Of a stretch of 25,668 nucleotides of DNA, positions 18,937 through 25,668 are shown piece after piece (positions within the stretch are counted from its first letter, which is position 1; the number at the start of each line of letters is the position of its first letter). The stretch covers positions 1 through 25,668 of the forward strand of contig DETS01000033.1 in assembly GCA_002361735.1 (NCBI GenBank). The letters run 5' to 3'. The position numbers and the translations under genes were made by a program. The DNA comes from Lachnospiraceae bacterium UBA3282. Lineage in GTDB: Bacteria; Bacillota; Clostridia; Lachnospirales; Lachnospiraceae. Below the pieces are notes generated by a model that did not search any database, had not been told where the DNA came from, and saw nothing but the letters and a program-made list of their open reading frames with translations.

Positions 18937-19311
18937 ATGAAAACACGGGAAGAAGCTTTGCGATACGGTCTGTCATTCCCCAATGTCTATCAGGATGCAC
19001 CCTTTCATGATGATAACTGGATACTGGTAAGGTGCCGCGGAAATCAAAAGGCATTTCTGTGGACTTATGAATACGAAGGCGTTATGCGCATCAATATCAA
19101 GGTGGATCCCGAATGGCGGGACTTTTGGCGGGAGGCTTATGAGGCAGTATTGCCGGGCTACCATCAGAACAAGGAACACTGGAATACGGTAATTTTGGAC
19201 GGGACGATACCGGATGAGGATATCAGGCGAATGATTGCGGAAAGCTACGATCTGGTGTCAGGGAAACGAAAAAAAGAGGGAAAAAAATTCCATGAGAAAA
19301 AGAGGAGTTAA
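18937..19311 (+). CDS. MmcQ/YjbR-family protein
   Basis: A 124-residue protein of the MmcQ/YjbR family, small alpha/beta proteins with a CyaY-like fold sometimes described as DNA-binding; their cellular role is not settled. Features visible are the opening K-T-R-E-E-A-L-R-Y-G-L-S-F-P, P-F-H-D-D-N-W-I-L-V, the strand M-R-I-N-I-K-V-D-P and P-G-Y-H-Q-N-K-E-H-W-N-T-V, the usual G-Y-H-x-N-K-x-H-W signature, followed by D-E-D-I-R-R-M-I-A-E-S-Y. The tail K-R-K-K-E-G-K-K-F-H-E-K-K-R-S is strongly basic and may reflect overlap with the next gene rather than a domain. The ATG at 18937 is preceded by GGAGG with six bases between. The stop lies 20 bases inside the start of the secreted CAP protein gene, so the two are probably translated from one message. 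Confidence 0.85.
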   Translation: MKTREEALRYGLSFPNVYQDAPFHDDNWILVRCRGNQKAFLWTYEYEGVMRINIKVDPEWRDFWREAYEAVLPGYHQNKEHWNTVILDGTIPDEDIRRMIAESYDLVSGKRKKEGKKFHEKKRS

Positions 19312-22300
19312 GAAGAACAGAAAGTGTGCGCTTGCTTTTCTGCTTGCGGTTTTGCTGTGGGCGGAGGGGACGTTGGGGAGCGTTTACGCTGCGCAGGAGA
19401 CGGTGTCGGAGAATACGCCTGTCATTACCCCCATAGAAACAGAGCAGCCTGCGGAAGGAGAAGTTTCTGCGCCGGAGGGAACAGAGCAGCCTGCGGAGGA
19501 AGAAACTCCCATACCGGGGGAGGCTGATAAACCGGAGGGGGAAGAAACAGAACAGCCTGCGGAGGGAGAGAAGCCCGAGCCGAGTGAGACAGAGAAGCCT
19601 GTGGAGGAAGAAACTCCCGCATCGGATGAGAGTGTTTCGGAGAATACATCCGATGAGGAGACTGATGAGAGTGTCTCGGAAAATACGGCAGAGTCCGAAG
19701 AGGAACTTCTGCCGGAACGGATTCCGGGAGCAGGGGAAGCTTTGGGTGAGCCACCGCTTTTGTCAGAGGAGGGCGGATCGGAAGCAGCACTGTTCCGGGA
19801 TGGCAGTGTTATGTCAACCAGAGCCGGCAGCATATCTTTGCAGAAACCGGGTACCGTAGATATCATTGCCCGTTATAAGGCTTATCCTTGGAATTTGAAT
19901 GTATCAAACACTTATAGCGATAAACCCTCGACCAAGAGCCCTTACCGTGCGGGACATCTGTCAAGTGAAAGTCTGGAAAATGCGCTGAATCTGATGAATT
20001 TTATCCGTTATGTGGCAGGGATTCCGGCAGAGGTGACGCTTAACGAGGAGTATATCGAACTGGTGCAGGCGGGTGCGCTGGTGAATTGTGTCAACGATAA
20101 ATTATCGCATACACCTACGCAGCCAAGCGGGTTCCCGGACGATCTTTACGAAAAGGGAAAAGCGGGGTGCTCCAGCAGTAATATCGCGTGGAATTATGGC
20201 AATATGGCACAGTCACTGTTAAACGGCTGGATGTACGATGGGGATGCTTCCAATATTTCCGTTATGGGGCATCGCAGATGGGTGCTCAATCCGTCCATGA
20301 CGCAGACCGGCTTCGGTGCGGTCGGGGCTTACTCAGCGATGTATGCCTTTGACGGAAAGGGAAGCAAAATCACGGATTATGTGGCGTGGCCGGCACAGAA
20401 TATGCCAATCGAGCTGATGAACGGTTCGGGGACGCCTTGGACGCTGAGCCCGGGAAGTGACTACAAAACGGTGGAACAGGGTCAGGTCACGGTAACCTTG
20501 AAAAATGTCTCCTCAGGGAAGACATGGACTTTTTCGGATGCAAAGAAGGATGGCTATTTTGCGGTAAATAAGGGCGGATATGGTATGCCAAACTGCATTA
20601 TTTTTCGTCCCAATAACGTAAGTTATGATAAATCCTCCCAGTTTCAGGTGACCGTCACCGGGCTCAAGGATCAGGAGGGAAATGCAGCGACGTTAAGCTA
20701 TCGCGTGGATTTCTTTTCCCTGTCCGATCCACCGAAGGAAGTGGAGAAAGTGGCGCTGGATACCGAAAACCTTCATCTTTTACTGGATGATACGGAGGGA
20801 AAAAATCAGGGCGCGCTGCATGCGACCCTCACCCCGTCGAATGCGGCGGATAAGACACTCACATGGAATAGTCTCAATCCGGCTGTGGCAACGGTCGATG
20901 CAAACGGGGTGGTAACGGCAAAGGGCGTGGGGGAGACCACGATCACGGCCACGGCCGTAAACGGAAAACAGGCGGCATGCGGTGTTAAAGTATCCAAATA
21001 TACTCTGTCAGCAGACGGTATTGTTTTTGACGAAAAGGAGAACAGCTATAAACTGGAGTTTGAGTTGCGGGAAGATGATCCGCAGGGAAGTACAAAGAAA
21101 ATCACGGTCAAGGACGGAGAAGCGGACACTACGGATAAGGTCCGCTGGAGCAGTGAAAATGAGAACGTGGTAACGGTGGACGCGGACGGTGTCGTCACCC
21201 CGACGGGGATAGGCGAGGCGGCAATCTGGGCGGATGTGGCGGATGGATTGAAGATGTTTGGCTGTGAGGTAACAGTGGAAAGTGCTGCGCTGCCGTCCAT
21301 GCAGATGCGGGAAAGCACTCTTACGATGAAGGCGGGGGAGAGCAGGCAGCTGAGAGTGTATCTGAGCCCTGCGGATACAAAATGGGGCAGTAATGGGAAG
21401 AAATATATTAAATGGAAGTCAGATCGGGCAGGGACAGTCGCTTTTGAGGTCAGGCAGGACGCCGGATTGGCTGAAGCGAGTGGCGGGAGTACGGTCACGA
21501 CTACGGTATCTGAGACGATCAGCGGGAATACGGTTACGGTGAAAGCGCTTGCTGCCGGTAAGGCAAAGATCACCGCTGAAATTGTGGACGAGACGGGGCA
21601 GACGGTCGGAACGGTCGGTGAGGAGAAAGGGAAGGCAGCCTGCGAAGTGACGGTGCAGGAGAGCGCCGTGCTGCCTGCGGAAGCCGCCTGCCCCAGAGGC
21701 ATCGCTCTGATCAATACGCACAATACCTTAAAGGATGTGGCGCTGCCCGAGGGCTGGAGCTGGAAATATCCGGACACTTCCCTGGCACAGTTTGCGGGCA
21801 GGCGTGAAAAGACTTTTCCGGCAGAATATCAGCCACCGGCGGCAAAGGATGTACAGCCGGCAGAGACGTTTCTGACCGTGTACTTTCTCTCCTTAGAGAA
21901 ACTGTCTGTGTGTGTGAAGCATAGTGACAATGCCGGTGTTGGGCAGGAGGTTACCGTCCTGAAAAGCGGCTGGACGGCACATTGTTATGTAAACTACTCC
22001 TTTGAGGAAGCATTGGAACAATATGAGGAAAAAAATGACGCATTAAAAAATAACACATGGTATCAAAAACAGAAGAAAGAACTGCTGGAGAATCTTGATA
22101 AGAATATTGTGCTGACGAGCAGCAAGCCGCAGTCAATCACAGTGGAGGCGGTGAAGAATACGGAGGGGAAGACGGCTGTGAGCGCCAAGGCGCCCGGAGA
22201 CGCAGTGTTGAATGCGGAGTTGAAGCTGGGGAAAAAGACTTTCCGCGCCGGTCAGAAGCTTACCGTGGCGGAGCAGGTGGAAGCCGCCTTTCGGGTTACC

Positions 22301-24502
22301 GGGCTGGATTGTTTTGCAAAGGTCGGCGGGGAAGATTCGTATCGGTACGCAGCCGAGCTTGGCGATTTTCCGATGTCAGCGAAAGGTGGAATCAACAGTA
22401 AGATACGTTTGGAAATGGCCGGCGTAACCAAGCTTACCGTCAAGAGCGGCAACAGTAAGGTGGTGTCCGTGAAGGCGTCCGCCGTAAAGCCGATCGACTC
22501 AAATAAATATGAGATTCCGCTGGCAGTCAGCGCCGCCGGCACAGCTGAAATTACAGTGACGGGAAACAATGCGGCGAAGACCTCCCGCACATTGACGTTG
22601 GTGGTGACGGATGCTCGTCCCGGGCTCGGAGAGGAGACCGTCACAGTCAATACCCTGCAGACGGGAGGAACAGGCTTTTACCTCTATGCGGCAAAGGATG
22701 CCGAAGGAGTTCCTTATAACATAACAGGCGTTACGCTTTCGGATGATAAGAGCGGGCAAAACAGCACGAAGTTCACCCTGACGAGCGGGAATGCGGCGGA
22801 TGGCAGTACCAGAGACTGCAGGATCACTGCCAAGTCCGATACGAAAACGGGAACCTATAAGATGAAGCTGCAAGCTGCGGCAGGGGGAAAAAGCTACGAT
22901 CTGCCCTTCACCGTGAAGGTAGTGTCCGTAAAACCGAAATGCAGTGTGAAGCAGAAAAGCAGGCTGAACCTTTTTTACAGCGATACGAGCAGTCTTCTGT
23001 CCATTGACACAGAGGAACAGGTGAAAGGCGTGAGTCTTACGGGCTGCGGCTATTTTGTGGAGCAGTCAGCACAGAAGGATGGCTATTATCTGAAGCCCGG
23101 TTCGGGAGCGACCCTAAACAGTGTAAAGAAGGGGACTCTCAAGCTTCAGCTGGAGGGCTGGAAGCCGTTAGAGATGCCGTTTACCGTGAGTGTTGAGAAA
23201 AAAGCAATTAAAATATCACCCGTTACCAAAACCGTGACGCTGTATCCCAAAAGCAGCATTAACACGGCACGGATCGGCATCAAAAATGCTGATGCGCTTT
23301 CCTGGGATCGGCTGGCAATCGGCGTGGTCTCCGGCAAGGCAAAAGGGAACTTCGAGGCAGTACTGCAGAAGGAAGAACAGGCCATTCTTTTGCAGGGTAA
23401 AAATCTCAATCAGACGGAAAGTTTCCGCATGACGATACCGCTGCGTGCTGAGAACTGGACGGAAGCCGTAAATCTTACCTGTAGTGTAAAGGTGAATCTG
23501 AAGAATCCTTCCATTGTATCGGAAAAGAGAACCTTGCAGCTTAATGCAAACGAGGCGTATATGGGATGGGATGCGGATGTCACTGCCATCAGATGGAAGA
23601 ATGGCGGAGATGTACTGACGTCGCAGGATGTCCGGGTGAGCGTTTACTGTGATCCAAAGGATGCGAAGGCGAAAGCACTGGTGGCAGACAGTGGTGTGGT
23701 CTTTACCGTAAATCGGGAAAACGGGGCTTATCAGGTGAGGGTGCGGCTGAACAATAAGTCTGTGAAAGTGGGCAGCTACAAATATATTGTACAGGTGTCG
23801 GGAAAGAAAGACGGAAAGATCTGGAAGACGCCGCTGACCGTAAAGGTGGTGAATACCAAGCCTGATAAGGCGATAAAGATTGCCGCAAAGGGCAGTATTG
23901 ACGTATTGAACAGAGAGGGCAGCTTTATGACGCTGACGCCTTCCTTAAAGGCGGTAAACGGGACCTTTGCAATTCCCGATAACAGGGAAGTGAAGCTGAC
24001 GGGGCATGATGCCCACTTGTTCCGGGCGAGGTGGAATGATGACGGGAAGACCATTGAGCTGCGTGCGAAGGAAAACGTAACACTTGTTATAAAATACAAC
24101 TACGCGGTGACTCCTATCGTAAGCATACAAAATGTGAACGGGGAGACGGAAGAAATCCGGACTGCCTCTGTCAAGTTTAAACTGAAGCAGGGCAGCGTAA
24201 AAGTGAGTGCAGCGCCGAAAACAACGCTGATGTACAGCAATGCCTACAATGCCGCAGCCATTGACATGAAAGGGGCTTTGAAGGGAGCGGCTGCGCCCGA
24301 GATCGAGAATGTGACTCTTGTGGGTAACACGGATGCCTTTACTTATGTATATAATAAGGATGGGAAGGGGACGCTTACTATGAAGAGGACGGGATGCGCC
24401 GTCAAAGGCAAGCGCTATTCCCTGCGATTTCGGGTTACTTTTGCGGAGCAGGCGGATAATGTGAAGCCTGTTACCGTCAAGTATGCAGTCACCGTAAAAT
24501 AA
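19292..24502 (+). CDS. Large secreted CAP-domain protein with bacterial Ig-like (Big_2) repeats
   Basis: Predicted exported protein of 1736 residues. A signal peptide (basic N-terminus, hydrophobic core, cut after V-Y-A at residue 33) is followed by a Glu/Pro/Thr/Ser-rich spacer to about 185. Residues about 225-375 form a CAP/SCP domain: A-L-N-L-M-N-F-I-R-Y, K-L-S-H-T-P, N-I-A-W-N-Y-G and V-M-G-H-R-R-W-V-L. Then a beta-rich companion domain and two clear Big_2 domains, with L-T-W-N-S-L-N-P-A-V-A-T-V-D (486-567) and V-R-W-S-S-E-N-E-N-V-V-T-V-D (570-663), plus a third diverged one to about 790. The remaining ~950 residues look like many diverged Ig-like strands. No LPXTG motif, C-terminal membrane helix or SLH domain is present, so it is either released or held non-covalently. 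The start at 19292 has AGAGGGA upstream and places the signal peptide first; the open frame reaches back to 19235. Confidence 0.88.
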   Translation: MRKRGVKKNRKCALAFLLAVLLWAEGTLGSVYAAQETVSENTPVITPIETEQPAEGEVSAPEGTEQPAEEETPIPGEADKPEGEETEQPAEGEKPEPSETEKPVEEETPASDESVSENTSDEETDESVSENTAESEEELLPERIPGAGEALGEPPLLSEEGGSEAALFRDGSVMSTRAGSISLQKPGTVDIIARYKAYPWNLNVSNTYSDKPSTKSPYRAGHLSSESLENALNLMNFIRYVAGIPAEVTLNEEYIELVQAGALVNCVNDKLSHTPTQPSGFPDDLYEKGKAGCSSSNIAWNYGNMAQSLLNGWMYDGDASNISVMGHRRWVLNPSMTQTGFGAVGAYSAMYAFDGKGSKITDYVAWPAQNMPIELMNGSGTPWTLSPGSDYKTVEQGQVTVTLKNVSSGKTWTFSDAKKDGYFAVNKGGYGMPNCIIFRPNNVSYDKSSQFQVTVTGLKDQEGNAATLSYRVDFFSLSDPPKEVEKVALDTENLHLLLDDTEGKNQGALHATLTPSNAADKTLTWNSLNPAVATVDANGVVTAKGVGETTITATAVNGKQAACGVKVSKYTLSADGIVFDEKENSYKLEFELREDDPQGSTKKITVKDGEADTTDKVRWSSENENVVTVDADGVVTPTGIGEAAIWADVADGLKMFGCEVTVESAALPSMQMRESTLTMKAGESRQLRVYLSPADTKWGSNGKKYIKWKSDRAGTVAFEVRQDAGLAEASGGSTVTTTVSETISGNTVTVKALAAGKAKITAEIVDETGQTVGTVGEEKGKAACEVTVQESAVLPAEAACPRGIALINTHNTLKDVALPEGWSWKYPDTSLAQFAGRREKTFPAEYQPPAAKDVQPAETFLTVYFLSLEKLSVCVKHSDNAGVGQEVTVLKSGWTAHCYVNYSFEEALEQYEEKNDALKNNTWYQKQKKELLENLDKNIVLTSSKPQSITVEAVKNTEGKTAVSAKAPGDAVLNAELKLGKKTFRAGQKLTVAEQVEAAFRVTGLDCFAKVGGEDSYRYAAELGDFPMSAKGGINSKIRLEMAGVTKLTVKSGNSKVVSVKASAVKPIDSNKYEIPLAVSAAGTAEITVTGNNAAKTSRTLTLVVTDARPGLGEETVTVNTLQTGGTGFYLYAAKDAEGVPYNITGVTLSDDKSGQNSTKFTLTSGNAADGSTRDCRITAKSDTKTGTYKMKLQAAAGGKSYDLPFTVKVVSVKPKCSVKQKSRLNLFYSDTSSLLSIDTEEQVKGVSLTGCGYFVEQSAQKDGYYLKPGSGATLNSVKKGTLKLQLEGWKPLEMPFTVSVEKKAIKISPVTKTVTLYPKSSINTARIGIKNADALSWDRLAIGVVSGKAKGNFEAVLQKEEQAILLQGKNLNQTESFRMTIPLRAENWTEAVNLTCSVKVNLKNPSIVSEKRTLQLNANEAYMGWDADVTAIRWKNGGDVLTSQDVRVSVYCDPKDAKAKALVADSGVVFTVNRENGAYQVRVRLNNKSVKVGSYKYIVQVSGKKDGKIWKTPLTVKVVNTKPDKAIKIAAKGSIDVLNREGSFMTLTPSLKAVNGTFAIPDNREVKLTGHDAHLFRARWNDDGKTIELRAKENVTLVIKYNYAVTPIVSIQNVNGETEEIRTASVKFKLKQGSVKVSAAPKTTLMYSNAYNAAAIDMKGALKGAAAPEIENVTLVGNTDAFTYVYNKDGKGTLTMKRTGCAVKGKRYSLRFRVTFAEQADNVKPVTVKYAVTVK
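19400..19710 (+). repeat. Low-complexity repeat coding the spacer of the CAP protein
   Basis: Imperfect repeats encode E-Q-P-A-E-G/E-E units (about 19441, 19483, 19551), related E-K-P-V-E-E, and three V-S-E-N-T units (about 19403, 19630, 19669), the last two within a nearly repeated D-E-S-V-S-E-N-T segment. Such tracts often vary in copy number between strains and form extended stalks. Confidence 0.7.
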
Positions 24503-24520
24503 AGGAAGGACAGACGCAGT

Positions 24521-25294
24521 ATGCAGTTGGCAGCGGGATTATTGATTCCCTTTGTGGGAACGACCCTCGGTTCGGCAATGGTATTTTTTATGAGGGGGAT
24601 GCATAAGCAGATAGAGAAGCTTCTCCTGGGATTTGCTGCGGGCGTTATGATTGCGGCTTCTGTGTGGTCGCTTTTGATCCCCGCTATCGACATGGCGGGA
24701 GAACAGGGGCAGATTGCCTGGATTCCGGCGGCCGGGGGATTTTTGGGCGGCATGGCGTTTCTGCTGGTACTGGACAGCGTGATTCCGCATCTGCATCTGG
24801 AGAGCGCGAAGCCGGAGGGCGTGGAAAGCTCGTTAAAAAAAACGACCATGCTTGTCCTCGCGGTGACACTGCATAACATTCCCGAAGGGATGTCCGTGGG
24901 CGTGACCTTTGCGGGAGCTTTGATCGGGGATGCGGGTATCACCATGGCAGGCGCCTTTGCACTGGCGGTCGGCATTGCCATTCAGAATTTCCCGGAGGGC
25001 GCGATCATCTCCATGCCCCTTCGCAGCGAGGGCGTTTCCCGCACGCGTTCCTTTGTCTATGGGGCGCTGTCCGGCATTGTGGAGCCGATCGGCGCGTGTA
25101 TCACGATCCTGCTGGCAGAACAGGTGGTCTCGGCGCTGCCGGTGTTTCTGTCTTTTGCGGCGGGAGCGATGATTTATGTGGTGGTGGAAGAATTGATTCC
25201 CGAGGCACAGACAGGGGAACACAGCAATATCGGGACCGTGGGGGTGGCAATCGGGTTTGTGATCATGATGATCTTAGATGTGGCATTAGGGTGA
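24521..25294 (+). CDS. ZIP-family metal transporter (ZupT-like)
   Basis: Integral membrane importer of divalent metals such as zinc, iron or manganese, 257 residues with about eight hydrophobic segments. The diagnostic metal-site motifs are H-N-I-P-E-G-M-S-V-G in TM4 and Q-N-F-P-E-G-A in TM5, with V-V-E-E-L-I-P-E-A near the C-terminus, all in the order expected for ZupT-type proteins. The loop between TM3 and TM4 includes H-L-H-L-E-S-A, a short His-containing stretch typical of this position. The ATG at 24521 has GGAAGGA about 11 bases upstream and lies 18 bases after the stop of the secreted protein, so it may be on the same message. No metalloregulator gene or Fur/Zur-like box was seen nearby. 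Substrate preference cannot be read from the sequence. Confidence 0.92.
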   Translation: MQLAAGLLIPFVGTTLGSAMVFFMRGMHKQIEKLLLGFAAGVMIAASVWSLLIPAIDMAGEQGQIAWIPAAGGFLGGMAFLLVLDSVIPHLHLESAKPEGVESSLKKTTMLVLAVTLHNIPEGMSVGVTFAGALIGDAGITMAGAFALAVGIAIQNFPEGAIISMPLRSEGVSRTRSFVYGALSGIVEPIGACITILLAEQVVSALPVFLSFAAGAMIYVVVEELIPEAQTGEHSNIGTVGVAIGFVIMMILDVALG

Positions 25295-25336
25295 ATGAAA
25301 AGAGGCATTCTCCGTATGAATGGAAGGAGAAAAAAT

Positions 25337-25668
25337 ATGGAAGCGAAAAAATTAGGGTTTGGACTCATGCGTCTGCCGCTGCTTGATGCGGGCGACGCGA
25401 CGAGCATCGACATGGAAACGACAAAGAAGATGGTGGATACCTTTATCGAGAGGGGGTTTACCTATTTCGATACCGCCTGGATGTACTGCGGCTTTAGGAG
25501 TGAGGATGCGGCGAAGGAGTGTCTGGTGGACAGACATCCGCGGGACAGCTATACGCTGGCGACAAAGCTGCACGCGAGCTTTATCAAGACGAAGGCGGAT
25601 CGGGATAAGATTTTTGAAGCGCAGCTTAAAAAAACAGGTGTTACATATTTTGATGCCCGTGTTATAAT
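25337..25668 (+). CDS. Aldo/keto reductase, N-terminal part (runs off the window)
   Basis: The first 110 codons of an NAD(P)H-dependent oxidoreductase of the aldo/keto reductase superfamily. L-G-F-G-L-M-R-L-P-L opens the barrel, and F-I-E-R-G-F-T-Y-F-D-T-A-W-M-Y contains the catalytic Asp and Tyr (D-T-A and the following Y), with A-T-K-L providing the active-site Lys. The style is that of the clostridial group that carries a C-terminal ferredoxin-like domain, but that end lies outside the window. The ATG at 25337 has GGAAGGAG seven to eight bases ahead and is 42 bases downstream of the ZIP gene. The last visible codons, Y-F-D-A-R-V-I, differ from the 'Y-L-L-H' usually found there, which may be divergence or a sequence problem at the edge. 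Confidence 0.88.
   Translation, partial: MEAKKLGFGLMRLPLLDAGDATSIDMETTKKMVDTFIERGFTYFDTAWMYCGFRSEDAAKECLVDRHPRDSYTLATKLHASFIKTKADRDKIFEAQLKKTGVTYFDARVI

Noticed and set aside
19400..19710. Repeats near the start of the secreted protein as a CRISPR-like or DNA-level array
   Set aside because: The units are imperfect, in frame and code for Glu/Pro/Ser spacer; there are no regular spacers.
24490..24502. Cell-wall sorting signal at the end of the CAP protein
   Set aside because: The protein ends V-K-Y-A-V-T-V-K with no LPXTG, hydrophobic stretch or charged tail in the required order.

Overview
The window looks like chromosome of a moderately GC-rich Firmicute, most likely a Lachnospiraceae-type clostridium. 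The basis is the gene mix (LytTR/GHKL two-component pair, DegV-type domain, secreted CAP plus Ig-like protein, oleate hydratase, RlmD without a TRAM domain), strong AGGAGG-type ribosome sites and sigma-A-like promoters. I saw no rRNA, tRNA, CRISPR array, phage gene or complete IS. The taxonomic call is inference from protein style, not a database match.

Layout. 1-2115 (minus): a short ORF fragment, a GHKL sensor kinase and a LytTR response regulator, the last two almost touching. 2305-8781 (plus): a tight three-gene signalling operon, namely a REC-HD-GYP c-di-GMP phosphodiesterase, a membrane hybrid kinase ending in REC and Hpt, and a second membrane hybrid kinase whose C-terminus is a complete DegV (FakB-like fatty-acid-binding) domain. 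8795-10109: a decayed stretch holding an SOS-type box in front of a gutted Y-family polymerase, then an AT-rich glycerophosphodiester phosphodiesterase broken by a run of ten G. 10174-14060: two small unknown proteins, then rlmD, a D-Ala-D-Ala carboxypeptidase and a TetR regulator, closely spaced. 14282-16309: oleate hydratase with a long N-terminal extension. 16317-17180: a truncated YdeI-like remnant and a PIN/partner pair whose PIN domain appears internally deleted. 17238-18665 (minus): glnA. 18937-25668 (plus): an MmcQ/YjbR protein, a 1736-residue secreted CAP/Ig-like protein, a ZIP metal transporter and the start of an aldo/keto reductase.

How the genes may work together. The most interesting unit is the operon at 2305-8781. 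Its first two proteins have the domain layout of RpfG (REC-HD-GYP) and RpfC (membrane kinase-REC-Hpt), the Xanthomonas system that senses a fatty-acid signal and lowers c-di-GMP. Here a third protein adds a candidate lipid-binding domain directly to a kinase. A fatty-acid or acyl-phosphate input feeding c-di-GMP hydrolysis is a reasonable hypothesis, but neither ligand nor phosphotransfer can be shown from sequence. A fatty-acid-modifying enzyme with an adjacent TetR regulator lies about 5.5 kb downstream, a suggestive but weak link.

Second theme: gene decay. Three loci (Y-family polymerase, YdeI-like gene, PIN gene) have lost internal or 3' parts while keeping their starts or promoters, and one gene (GDPD) is off frame by a single base in a homopolymer that could be a phase-variable tract or a sequencing artefact.
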